Shown here in pieces: positions 35,926-43,612 of a DNA stretch of 64,000 nucleotides; within the stretch, counting starts at the first letter, position 1; each line of letters opens with the position of its first letter. The stretch comes from Streptomyces sp. MJM8645 (GTDB lineage: Bacteria; Actinomycetota; Actinomycetes; Streptomycetales; Streptomycetaceae). The position numbers and the translations under genes were made by a program. The notes under the pieces are model-generated. The model was not told the DNA's origin. It did no database searches and saw only the letters and a list, made by a program, of their open reading frames with translations. Where the stretch lies: the NCBI RefSeq assembly GCF_001625365.1, contig NZ_LJJF01000001.1:6498501-6562500 (forward strand), written 5' to 3'.

Positions 35926-38457
35926 TCAGCCTCCGCAGTGGGTTACCAGGCTGCGCCAGGCCGAGTTATATGCCGACGCCTGGCTATTCGTGTCGATCGT
36001 GGCACCGGACGGATGGTTCCGAAACGAGCGGAACTGGTTCTCCTCCTGCTGGCTAGCGGTCAGAAGGCCCTTGAGGTCGGATACCACGGATCCGTCCCGC
36101 GCTTGCGATAGGGCTCCCCGCAACGTGGACTCGCTGGTGCGCAGGTCTTTGAGGATGATGTCGATACGGGATTTCACCGTGCTGTCGTCGGGAACGGTGG
36201 AGGTCCGTCGTGAGTTGTACGCGGCTACGGCGTTGTTGTACGAGTCGAGGGCGCTGTGAACGGCGGTCAGGTCGGTGTTGTGCTGCTGGATCTCTTTTCC
36301 CAATTCCGGTGCCACCGTTGCGCACACGGGATCGACGGGGTCCGGTGTGACGACGGGGGCAGGGATCGGCGGCTTGGGGGTGTAGACCGGCCGGGTCGGG
36401 ATCGGTGGGTAGGTGGGCTGGGCCGGCTTGGCCAGGTTCGACTGGTTCTGGGTGTAGACCATGGCGCCCACGCCGAGTACGGCTGAGGCGCCGACCACGC
36501 AGGCGACGGCGAGGGCTGCTCCGCCCTTGGCGGCCGCTGCGCCGGCGGTGGTGACCGCGTGGCCCGTGCTGGACGTGGTGGTGGCGCTCGCGGTGTGCGG
36601 GTGGTGCGCCCCCGAGAGGTCGATTCGGTGCGGCGCCGCCTGCGAGTGGGAGTGTGCGCCGGCCACATGGCCCCCGGGCGGGGGCTGTTGGGCGGACTGG
36701 GACAGGTCGATCACGTGCGGTGTACCCGGCGGGTGCACGGGCGCCGGAGCGCCGGAGGCGGGGACGGGGTGGGTGACGGCCGGCGGCTGGACGACCGGGT
36801 GGGTGACGGGCGGTGGTTGGACGACGGGGTGGGTGACGGCCGGTGGTTGGACGACGGGGTGGGTGACGGTCGGCGGCTGGACGACCGGCTGGACGACGGG
36901 GTGGGTGACCGTCGGCGGGCTGACCGCCGGGTGTGTGATCAGCGGGGACTGGCCGATGGCGTGTGCCGTGGTGGCCGGGTCGATCGGCGGCACGGCGGTG
37001 ATCGTCGTCGTGGCGGCCTGGTGGGCCACCGAGTGCGCTTGCAGGGCGGCGAGTTCCTGCCAGAGCGCCCCCGCCTCCAGCACCAGGGTCGTCGTCAGTG
37101 CCGCCCGGCCGATCGCCTTGCGGCGGGTGCGCGCCTCCCCCAGGAAGAACTCCTCGCCCGCGCGGTCTCCCGCGCTCTTCGCGGCGGCCCAGCCGGCTCC
37201 GAGGAGGCTGCCCCAGGCGTCGAACTGCCGGGAGAGCGCCAGTTTCGGCGAGGCGGCACGGGCCAACTCCACGCCGAGCTGCGCCTGTCCGCTCCGCTCC
37301 GCTCCCAGCACCGCGACGTCCAGGGCCTGGAAGTGGGCCGCGACCTCGTCCGGGGTGGTCTCCCGCGACTGGACCCACGCGGTGAGCGCCCGGCAGAGCG
37401 GCGCGGCGGGGTACTGCGTCATCCGGCTCTTGAGCACGCACTCGGCGACGTCCGGCGGACACCCGTAGCCGGTTTCCGAGGCGACCAGCAGGCCGTGCCG
37501 CACCAGCCCGCTGGCGAGCGCGTCGCTGTCCGTCCGGCTGAGCAGGGCGTCGAGCTGCCGGGCGGCCAACTCGGCGCCGGAGAGCGAGCCGAGCAGGTAC
37601 AGCAGGTCCCGCTCCTCCGGCCGGAGCCTGTTGAGCAGCGCGGGAAGGAGCGCGGGGAGATCGGCGATGCCCGGCAGGCCCTTGCCGGTCGCGGCCGACA
37701 GGGCGATGCGCCGCAGTCGGAGCGGATTGCCGTGCAGGGCGTCGCACAGCGCCGTCACGGTCCGCGCTTCGTCGGGCCGCAGCGCGCGGGCCAGGACCGT
37801 CTGGACCAGGACCACCCCTGCCGGGGCCGCCAGTCCGTCGAGCCGGATCGGGTGGACGCCGGTGACCGACGACCGGCGTTGCGAGGTGAAGACGAACGTG
37901 GAGTGCTCGGCCAGGTCGAAGAGCCGGTGCAGGTCCTTCTCGTCGAGTCCCGCGTCGTCCAGGTAGATCCGCAGCCGCAGGGTCTTCAGGTGCTCCTTCA
38001 GCACCTCCAGCGACGGCTTGTAGTTCGGTGCGTCGAAGCTGATGTCGAAGATCGCCTGCGCGAGGTCGTCGGCCGTCCGGCCGCCGGCTTCGATGTAGGC
38101 CGCGCCTTCGGGCCCGCGCGGCAGGGTGCGGGCGAGGTGGCGCAGCAGCGCACTCTTGCCGACCCCGGAGGCGCCCCAGATCTGCACCAACTGGCGTGCC
38201 CCGATGGCCTGTTGCAGTTCCTGGAGCTCCCGGTCCCGGCCGATCAGCGGATCGGCGGCGGAACGCGGCAGGTGGGAGATCGGCTGACGTTTGACCGGGT
38301 TGGGCGGAGGCCCCGCGTTCACGGTGATGGCCGAACCGTGTCCGGTGGTGATGTTGAGGTTGGTCACGGTGTTCCGGTTGCCGACGATCATCGTTCCGGA
38401 CACGTCGCCCGCCCGGATTCGCGTGGAACCGTCCGGAGCACCGTTGTTCTCTGGCAT
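35926..38457 (-). CDS. STAND/NB-ARC-like ATPase with membrane segment and outside domain
   Basis: 843 residues. Residues 12-33 carry the GDVSGTMIVGN motif shared with the 77-residue protein. The NTPase follows: DPLIGRDRELQEL, Walker A WGASGVGKSALLRH, Walker B LRIYLDDAGL, sensor region TFVFTSQRRS, then a helical domain typical of NB-ARC/STAND proteins. A disordered stretch has repeated VVQPPxVTHP units, followed by a membrane segment (AALAVACVVGASAVLGVGAMVY) and a 170-residue outside domain, mostly helical, with cysteines at both ends (VCATVAP, THCGG). STAND ATPases are signal-gated switches in immunity and regulation. Here the gene lies between a Crp/Fnr regulator and the 77-residue protein. 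GGAG precedes the ATG. Ligand and effector are unknown. Confidence 0.85.
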   Translation of the reverse strand: MPENNGAPDGSTRIRAGDVSGTMIVGNRNTVTNLNITTGHGSAITVNAGPPPNPVKRQPISHLPRSAADPLIGRDRELQELQQAIGARQLVQIWGASGVGKSALLRHLARTLPRGPEGAAYIEAGGRTADDLAQAIFDISFDAPNYKPSLEVLKEHLKTLRLRIYLDDAGLDEKDLHRLFDLAEHSTFVFTSQRRSSVTGVHPIRLDGLAAPAGVVLVQTVLARALRPDEARTVTALCDALHGNPLRLRRIALSAATGKGLPGIADLPALLPALLNRLRPEERDLLYLLGSLSGAELAARQLDALLSRTDSDALASGLVRHGLLVASETGYGCPPDVAECVLKSRMTQYPAAPLCRALTAWVQSRETTPDEVAAHFQALDVAVLGAERSGQAQLGVELARAASPKLALSRQFDAWGSLLGAGWAAAKSAGDRAGEEFFLGEARTRRKAIGRAALTTTLVLEAGALWQELAALQAHSVAHQAATTTITAVPPIDPATTAHAIGQSPLITHPAVSPPTVTHPVVQPVVQPPTVTHPVVQPPAVTHPVVQPPPVTHPVVQPPAVTHPVPASGAPAPVHPPGTPHVIDLSQSAQQPPPGGHVAGAHSHSQAAPHRIDLSGAHHPHTASATTTSSTGHAVTTAGAAAAKGGAALAVACVVGASAVLGVGAMVYTQNQSNLAKPAQPTYPPIPTRPVYTPKPPIPAPVVTPDPVDPVCATVAPELGKEIQQHNTDLTAVHSALDSYNNAVAAYNSRRTSTVPDDSTVKSRIDIILKDLRTSESTLRGALSQARDGSVVSDLKGLLTASQQEENQFRSFRNHPSGATIDTNSQASAYNSAWRSLVTHCGG
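36768..36887. repeat. Four 30-bp tandem repeats inside the STAND gene
   Basis: Four near-identical 30-bp units in frame encode the ten-residue repeat VVQPPxVTHP, with partial units on either side. They make a flexible Pro-rich spacer between the ATPase and the membrane segment. Copy number may vary without breaking the frame. Confidence 0.85.
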
Positions 38458-38538
38458 CTGTTTCTCCGGTCCTCTCCAACGCTCGGGTTCCGGCACTCGG
38501 TCATGCTGGCGCCGACCCGTCGTCGGAACCCGGCGCTT

Positions 38539-39273
38539 TTACCTGTTTGGTGAGATCGCCCGTGAACCGGCCGGTTCGGCCGCGGCGGCGATCCGGGCGA
38601 GGTGGTCCAGGTCGAGGATCGTGATCCTGCGGTAGCCCGTGACGACCGCGCCCGACTCCCGCAGGGCCCGCAGGGCCTTGTGGATCGACGACTCCGCGGC
38701 GCCGACCAGCGTGGCCATCTCCGGCTGCGACAGCGGGAGATGGGCTTCGTTGCGGCCGGGGCGCCCGTAGGTGACGGCGAGGTGGTGCAGGATCCTGGCC
38801 AGCCGCCCGAGCACGTCGCAACCGGTGAAGTCGACGATCCGGCTGGTCGCCGTGCGCAGCTTGGCCACCACGCTCGCGTTGAGTGCGAGCCCGATGGCGG
38901 GGTGCTGCTTCGTGCACGCCAGCAGTTCGGTGGGCAGGATGTAGCGGGCCAGCACCCGGCCGCAGGCGGTCACGGTGCCGATGCGCGGTTGACCGTCGAT
39001 CCCGGCGAACTCCCCGACGAGGTCCCCGGCCATCCGCACGGCCAGCAGTGCGTCCCGACCGTCCTGTGCGTGCGCGGTGACCTTCACCGTGCCGCCGATC
39101 AGGAGCAGCGAGAAGTCCGAGGTGTCGGCCTCGCGGATGGTGATCTGACCGGCCGGGTAGGCCACGCCGTGGCCGAGCTCCAGCAGGACTCGGCGATCGG
39201 CCTCGCCGACCCGGCCGAGCAGTCCGGTCGTCGGCCAGTAGGCCCCGGCCCCGCGCATCCGTGTGTTGCTCAT
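38539..39273 (-). CDS. Crp/Fnr-family transcriptional regulator
   Basis: 244 residues. The cyclic-nucleotide-binding fold is seen in LLGRVGEADRRVLLELGHGVAYPAGQITIREADTSDFSLLLIGGTVKVTA and VRMAGDLVGEFAGIDGQPRIGTVTAC. The GE(F/L)xxxxxxxR pattern is partly kept (GEFAGIDGQPR), so nucleotide binding is possible but not certain. The helix-turn-helix is LPLSQPEMATLVGAAESSIHKALRALRESGAV. It sits 81 bp upstream of the STAND gene on the same strand and is divergent from the cyclase-homology operon, so it probably controls both. Such Streptomyces regulators often lack the full ligand site. Confidence 0.9.
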   Translation of the reverse strand: MSNTRMRGAGAYWPTTGLLGRVGEADRRVLLELGHGVAYPAGQITIREADTSDFSLLLIGGTVKVTAHAQDGRDALLAVRMAGDLVGEFAGIDGQPRIGTVTACGRVLARYILPTELLACTKQHPAIGLALNASVVAKLRTATSRIVDFTGCDVLGRLARILHHLAVTYGRPGRNEAHLPLSQPEMATLVGAAESSIHKALRALRESGAVVTGYRRITILDLDHLARIAAAAEPAGSRAISPNR

Positions 39274-39370
39274 CGGTCACTCCTCCTCCTCGTCCGGCCG
39301 AAGCCGGACAAGCCGTATTAGTAGCCGGTTTACCCGAGGACCCCTCCTCTACGTTCTGGTTAACCATCGT

Positions 39371-39396
39371 GTCGGCACCGGGAATTCGGTGCCGAC
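39371..39396. promoter_or_regulatory. Inverted repeat in the Crp/cyclase divergon
   Basis: GTCGGCACC-8 nt-GGTGCCGAC is perfect over 9 bp arms and lies about 50 bp before the cyclase-homology start. GGTTAACC (39358-39365) is a second small palindrome next to it. Either could bind the Crp/Fnr dimer; alternatively the longer one forms a hairpin in the leader. It differs from the classical TGTGA-N6-TCACA site. Confidence 0.55.
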
Positions 39397-39446
39397 GGCA
39401 GTTCGATCCTCGAACCGCCGGCCCTCGTCGTGATCGCGGAGGGAAT

Positions 39447-40190
39447 GTGAATCCGAGGTACGAGTACCGAGCTCTGCTGGCGTGCGACATCGCGGGTTCC
39501 GCGGGCCGCGGGCAGCAGCGGCTGCAGGAGATCCGCGGCGTGCTGCGGTCCGCGCTGTTCGGCGCCCTCGGCGTCGCGGAGCTGGACCGGCGGGACTTCG
39601 CGTACGTGGACACCGGCGACGGCTGCCGGCTCGTCGCCCCGGCCGGGTTGCCCAAGGCCGGACTGCTGGTCCCGCTGCTGCCGGAGCTGGGCGCGCGGAT
39701 CCGCGAGCACAACCGGCACGCCGGCCCGGACACCCGGCTGCGGGTACGGGCCGCCGCGCACGCGGGGGAGGTTCGGCTCGATCCGGACGGCACGGTCTCG
39801 GGCACCCCGTTCGAGGCGCTCGCCCGGCTGCTCGACTCGCCCCCGCTGCGGCATGCGCTCCTGGACGGTCCGGACGGCACCCCGGTGGCCGCGGTGCTGT
39901 CGCAGCACTACTACGAGGAGACGGTCGGGCACGGCTACGAGGGGCTCGAAGCCGGCGCCTTCACCGCGGCCGAGGTCCGGGTCAAGGAGTACGCCGCACG
40001 GGCCTGGCTCTGGTACCCGGGCAGTCCGGTCGGGCCGCACGGCGGTCCCGGCCCGGAATCCGGCTCCCGCGAGCGGCCTGCGGAAGCCGAGCCGCGGGCC
40101 GTGGAGCAACTCGTCCAAGCCACGGGGAAGGGCACGGTCTTCGCCGTCGGCCGAGGTGGCCAGCACATCCACTACAACGAAGGGGGCTGA
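39447..40190 (+). CDS. Class III nucleotidyl-cyclase-homology protein with C-terminal motif
   Basis: 247 residues. The cyclase homology domain covers about 1-195: LLACDIAGSAGRG with metal-type Asp14, FAYVDTGDGCRLVAP with Asp58, and VRAAAHAGEVRLDPDGTVSGTPFEALARLLD. The transition-state Arg is kept (Arg127), but the Asn normally four residues before it is Glu123, so cyclase activity is doubtful. The tail (residues 231-244, VFAVGRGGQHIHYN) is the motif shared with the 77- and 138-residue proteins. GTG start with GGAGGG upstream. It is the first gene of a six-gene operon and divergent from the Crp/Fnr regulator, suggesting a nucleotide-linked signal. A non-catalytic sensor is equally possible. 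Confidence 0.75.
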   Translation: MNPRYEYRALLACDIAGSAGRGQQRLQEIRGVLRSALFGALGVAELDRRDFAYVDTGDGCRLVAPAGLPKAGLLVPLLPELGARIREHNRHAGPDTRLRVRAAAHAGEVRLDPDGTVSGTPFEALARLLDSPPLRHALLDGPDGTPVAAVLSQHYYEETVGHGYEGLEAGAFTAAEVRVKEYAARAWLWYPGSPVGPHGGPGPESGSRERPAEAEPRAVEQLVQATGKGTVFAVGRGGQHIHYNEGG

Positions 40191-40197
40191 AGCGCCG

Positions 40198-40614
40198 ATG
40201 AACCAGGAACTCGCCGAGCTGGCCGCGAGCGGAGCCACCGCTCTGGTGTCCGCGATGGGCACCGATCTGTGGAACGAGGCGAGGCGACTGATGAGCGGCG
40301 TCATCGCCCGGGCCCACGGCAGCCGCCGCAGGGAACTGTCCGTCGCGCTGGAGCGGGGGTCGACCGCCACGAGGGGAGCGGTCGACGCCGCGGCCGTGGA
40401 CTTCTGGACCGAGGCCCTGCTCCAGTTGCTCGACCGGGACCCGGTTCTCGCCCAGGACGTCATAGCTCTGGCGACGCTGCGGACCGCGCAACGGCCGGAC
40501 GTCGTGGTCCAGGTCAACTCCGCCACCGGTTCCGGTGAGGTGTTCGCGGTGCAGCACGGTGACCAGCACTTCGCCTCGGGGCCGAGGTCCCGCGATCGTG
40601 AGGAGCGGCCGTGA
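40198..40614 (+). CDS. 138-residue helical protein with C-terminal VFAV motif
   Basis: Unrecognised family. Residues 1-95 are helical (LAASGATALVSAMGTDLWNEARRLMSGVIARAHG, DFWTEALLQLLDRDPVLAQDVIALATL), reminiscent of small helical adaptor domains attached to NLR-type systems. The tail is DVVVQVNSATGSGEVFAVQHGDQHFASG; residues 115-128 match the tails of the cyclase-homology protein and the 77-residue protein. It begins 7 bp after the cyclase-homology stop and its own stop overlaps the PP2C start (GTGA). The head may be an effector or oligomerisation domain and the tail an assembly tag; this is a hypothesis. Confidence 0.72.
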   Translation: MNQELAELAASGATALVSAMGTDLWNEARRLMSGVIARAHGSRRRELSVALERGSTATRGAVDAAAVDFWTEALLQLLDRDPVLAQDVIALATLRTAQRPDVVVQVNSATGSGEVFAVQHGDQHFASGPRSRDREERP

Positions 40615-41813
40615 GCGGGGGCGACGGCCGGCGGGACGGCCTGACGGACGGCTGGGTGCGGGCGGGGCTGCTCGCAGCCGTCGTCATCGGGGCCTTCGCC
40701 GAGGTCGGCACGCCGCACCGGCACTACGGCTGGCTGGTGGACGCGTTCGCCCTCGCGGCGGTGGGTGTCGTCGGCGCGGCGGCCGCACTGGGGTCCGAGG
40801 CCGCCGCGCCGCCCGCCCGGCAGCGGGACCGGCCCGAACGGGGGCCCCGGCCCGACGCGACGGCGCCGGTCTGCCGCTTCGTCGCGGCACCGGCGGTGTC
40901 GACGGCCCAGCCCGGCAGGCCCCGGCCGTTCCTGCGCGAGCGGCCGACCGACCTGAGCGTGCCCCGCTTCGGCGAAGGCGCGCGGGCACAGGGCTACCCC
41001 TGGCTGCTGCCGGAGCGCACGGTGCAGAACGGCATCGCCGCCGACGAAGCCAGGGTCGGTGCCCTCACCATCCGCGCCGCCTCCGTCGTCGGGCCCGGCC
41101 ACCGCTGCGGCCAGCCCGCCGAGCCGCGACAGGACTCCTACCGGATCGGGCGGAGCCCGGACAGCCGGTACGCGATCGTGGCCGTGGCCGACGGCCTGTC
41201 CAGCGCTGCCTGGTCCGACATCGGGGCCACCGCGGCCTCCAGCCAGGCCGTCACCCTGCTGCGCGAGCAGATCGAGGCGGTCGGCTTCGACCGGCTCGAC
41301 GTCAAGGCGCTGTACGGGCGGGTCGCTGAATCGATCGCCGCGCACGCGGCCGGACGCGGCGTCGGCACCTCGCACCTGGCGACCGTGCTGATCACCGCGG
41401 TGATCGCCGAGCCGGACGCGAACGGCGTGGCGCGGGCATGGGTCGGCTGGCTCGGTGACAGTTCGGCCTGGACACTCGACCCGCGTGTCCCGCTGTGGCA
41501 GTTCTCCGCCGGCGAAGCCAAGGACCGCGCGGCCGCGGTGGTCTCGAACGAGGTCGCCGGCCGACTGCCGGACACGCCGCACCTGGCCGTGGACGGTTAC
41601 GTCAACCTGGCGGCCGGTGCCGCCCTCGCCCTGGTCACGGACGGGATCGGCGACGCGTGGGCGGACCGGGCGGGCAACGTCAACGAGTACTTCGCGAACG
41701 CCTGGCGCTCGCCGGTCCCGGCCACCCGGTTCACCGCCGACGTCGGCTTCGACGCACCGCAGTGCCTCGACGACCGCACCGCCGTCGTGGTGTGGAACGG
41801 CAGCGGGACATGA
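40611..41813 (+). CDS. Membrane-anchored PP2C-like protein phosphatase
   Basis: 400 residues. Two membrane segments lie at the N terminus (about 15-33 and 40-60), then a disordered Arg/Pro-rich linker and a PP2C domain from about residue 145: QDSYRIG, IVAVADGLSSAAWSDIGA with the metal-binding Asp-Gly, VGWLGDSSAW, ALALVTDGIGDAW and CLDDRTAVVVW with the final metal Asp. It should remove phosphate from Ser/Thr targets at the membrane. The GTG start overlaps the preceding stop and its stop overlaps the kinase start (ATGA), so phosphatase and kinase are coupled. Together with kinase and vWA genes it forms a TerY-P-like triad. Confidence 0.85.
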   Translation: MSGGDGRRDGLTDGWVRAGLLAAVVIGAFAEVGTPHRHYGWLVDAFALAAVGVVGAAAALGSEAAAPPARQRDRPERGPRPDATAPVCRFVAAPAVSTAQPGRPRPFLRERPTDLSVPRFGEGARAQGYPWLLPERTVQNGIAADEARVGALTIRAASVVGPGHRCGQPAEPRQDSYRIGRSPDSRYAIVAVADGLSSAAWSDIGATAASSQAVTLLREQIEAVGFDRLDVKALYGRVAESIAAHAAGRGVGTSHLATVLITAVIAEPDANGVARAWVGWLGDSSAWTLDPRVPLWQFSAGEAKDRAAAVVSNEVAGRLPDTPHLAVDGYVNLAAGAALALVTDGIGDAWADRAGNVNEYFANAWRSPVPATRFTADVGFDAPQCLDDRTAVVVWNGSGT

Positions 41814-42943
41814 CCGACTCCGATCCCGTCGCCGGCGGCGGCGCCCCGGCGGTGGACCCGCGGGGCTGGGCGTTGCCGAGGACCGTGGGCCTCGGCGATC
41901 TCGGACCGCTCGCCGAGCCGATCTCCGAACACAACGGCCAGGCCGTCGCCGTACGGCCGCTGACGGACCACCCGGGCTGGCTGGCCAAGCTCTACCGGCC
42001 CGGCCCGCACCAGGAGGACGGCCACCGGATCGACCTGCTGATCTCCGCTCCGGACACGCTGCCGGAGGCGGAGCGGGCGAGCCTGTACGCCGGGACGTGC
42101 TGGCCCGCGGCCCGGATCCGCGAGCCGGGGAACCCGGCCGTCGGGTGCGTGATCCCGATGGCGCCCGAGCAGTACCGTTCCGAGCTGCGGCGCGGCAAGT
42201 TCAGCGAGCGCCGGTTCCTGGAGATCGACTGGCTGGCGAAGTCCGACGAGTCGATCCGGCGCGTCGGCCTGCCGTGCCCCGGCTTCGAGGGCCGACTGGC
42301 TGCCTGCCGCCGGCTGACGGAGCTCGCCGCGATCCTGGAGGGCCTGGGCCTGGTCTACTCGGACTGGTCGTTCTCCAACGCCTTCTGGAGCCCGGAGGGG
42401 CGTTCCGTCTACCTGATCGACGTCGACGGCTGCCAGCCGAAGAAGATGCCCGACATCCACCAGCCGAACTGGGCCGACCCGCTCACGCCGCCGGGCTCCG
42501 ACGCGGACCAGTACACCGACCGCTACCGGCTCGCCCTGCTCGTCGCCAAGTGCCTGACCGGCCGGCGCGACGCGAGCACCTTCCACGGCGTCGCCGCGTC
42601 CCACTGGCTGAACCAGCCCGCCGTCTCCGAGGTCCTGCTGGACATGCTGCTCGCGACCGACCGGGAGCGACGGCCCGCGGCCGCCCAGTTGAACCAGGCG
42701 CTGAACAACGGGCCCTACCTCAGGGCCGTGCCGCGTCCGACACGTACGTCGCTGCCCCAACTGCCCCCGAAGCAGCCGACGGTGGTGCTTCCGCAGCCCT
42801 CGCCGAACGCGATCCCGAAGCCCCCCGCCGTCGCCCGCATCAGCACGGTCGAGGAGCAGCAGAAGCCCAAGACCGGGTGGATCTGGGTGCTCGCCTTCGT
42901 CGTGATCCTGGTCATCGTCATCGTCATCGCCTCCAACCGCTAG
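41810..42943 (+). CDS. Tail-anchored protein kinase of the TerY-P type
   Basis: 377 residues. It is a divergent Ser/Thr kinase: VRPLTDHPGWLAKLYRP carries the likely ATP-binding lysine, the catalytic loop is LVYSDWSFSNAFW (Asp and Asn kept, His-Arg of HRD lost), and the metal loop is YLIDVDGCQ in place of DFG. These features are typical of kinases found with TerY-like vWA proteins and PP2C phosphatases. A Pro-rich linker is followed by a hydrophobic tail (WIWVLAFVVILVIVIVIASNR) at the very C terminus, a tail anchor that puts the kinase on the membrane beside the phosphatase. The ATG overlaps the phosphatase stop. Confidence 0.85.
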   Translation: MTDSDPVAGGGAPAVDPRGWALPRTVGLGDLGPLAEPISEHNGQAVAVRPLTDHPGWLAKLYRPGPHQEDGHRIDLLISAPDTLPEAERASLYAGTCWPAARIREPGNPAVGCVIPMAPEQYRSELRRGKFSERRFLEIDWLAKSDESIRRVGLPCPGFEGRLAACRRLTELAAILEGLGLVYSDWSFSNAFWSPEGRSVYLIDVDGCQPKKMPDIHQPNWADPLTPPGSDADQYTDRYRLALLVAKCLTGRRDASTFHGVAASHWLNQPAVSEVLLDMLLATDRERRPAAAQLNQALNNGPYLRAVPRPTRTSLPQLPPKQPTVVLPQPSPNAIPKPPAVARISTVEEQQKPKTGWIWVLAFVVILVIVIVIASNR

Positions 42944-42959
42944 CTCAGAGGTGCACACA

Positions 42960-43610
42960 ATGTCACTCTGCCTGCCCACCTACGTGGTGATCGACGCCTC
43001 CTCGTCGATGAAGCCGCACGAGGCAGTGCTCAACGCGACCCTCTCGCGTCTGCACTACAACCTGGCGACGAATCCGCGCGTCTCGGAGTTCGCCAGGGTC
43101 AGCGTGGTCGCCTTCTCCACCGACGTGCACGTGGTGATCCCGATGTCGGACATGGAGCAGGTCCCGAGCATGCCCGAAGTGATCTGCGGCGGGGGCACCG
43201 AGTACGGCAAGGCCTTCGACCAGTTGCGGCAGAGCATCGAACAGGACGTCAGCAGCCTGCGGGCACAGCAGTACAGCGTGCTGCGGCCGGCGATCTTCTT
43301 CCTGACCGACGGCGCCCCGACCGACGCGAGGTGGCAGGACTCCTTCCGCAGGCTGGTGGACCGGAACTGGCCGCGCCACCCGCACGTGATCGCCTACGGC
43401 TTCGGCGCCGCCAGGCGCGACGTGCTGAAGGAGGTGGCGACCAAGGCGCTGTTCATCGCCGACGGTTCGGACACCGAGTCGGCGCTGAGCGGGGCGATCA
43501 CCGGCCTGCTCAACACCCTGATCGCCTCCTCGCAAACCGGTCAGATGCACATCGCCACGGACGTCAAGGGCTTCGAGTACGTGCAGGTCGCCCAGGAATA
43601 CGTGGACTGA
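42960..43610 (+). CDS. TerY-like von Willebrand factor A protein
   Basis: 216 residues, one vWA domain. The metal site is present: DASSSM near residue 12 (DxSxS), the threonine in GGGTEYGKAF and FLTDGAPTD. Remaining strands (RVSVVAFSTDVHVVIPM, HVIAYGFGAARRDVLKEVA) fit TerY. TerY-like proteins join PP2C and kinase in triads linked to tellurite, stress or conflict responses, where the vWA domain binds partner proteins through the metal site and may be phosphorylated. ATG 42960 is chosen, with AGAGG nine bases upstream; GTG 42951 is the alternative. No Ter (TerD/TerC) genes are nearby, so this is a Ter-free variant. Confidence 0.87.
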   Translation: MSLCLPTYVVIDASSSMKPHEAVLNATLSRLHYNLATNPRVSEFARVSVVAFSTDVHVVIPMSDMEQVPSMPEVICGGGTEYGKAFDQLRQSIEQDVSSLRAQQYSVLRPAIFFLTDGAPTDARWQDSFRRLVDRNWPRHPHVIAYGFGAARRDVLKEVATKALFIADGSDTESALSGAITGLLNTLIASSQTGQMHIATDVKGFEYVQVAQEYVD

Positions 43611-43612
43611 GC

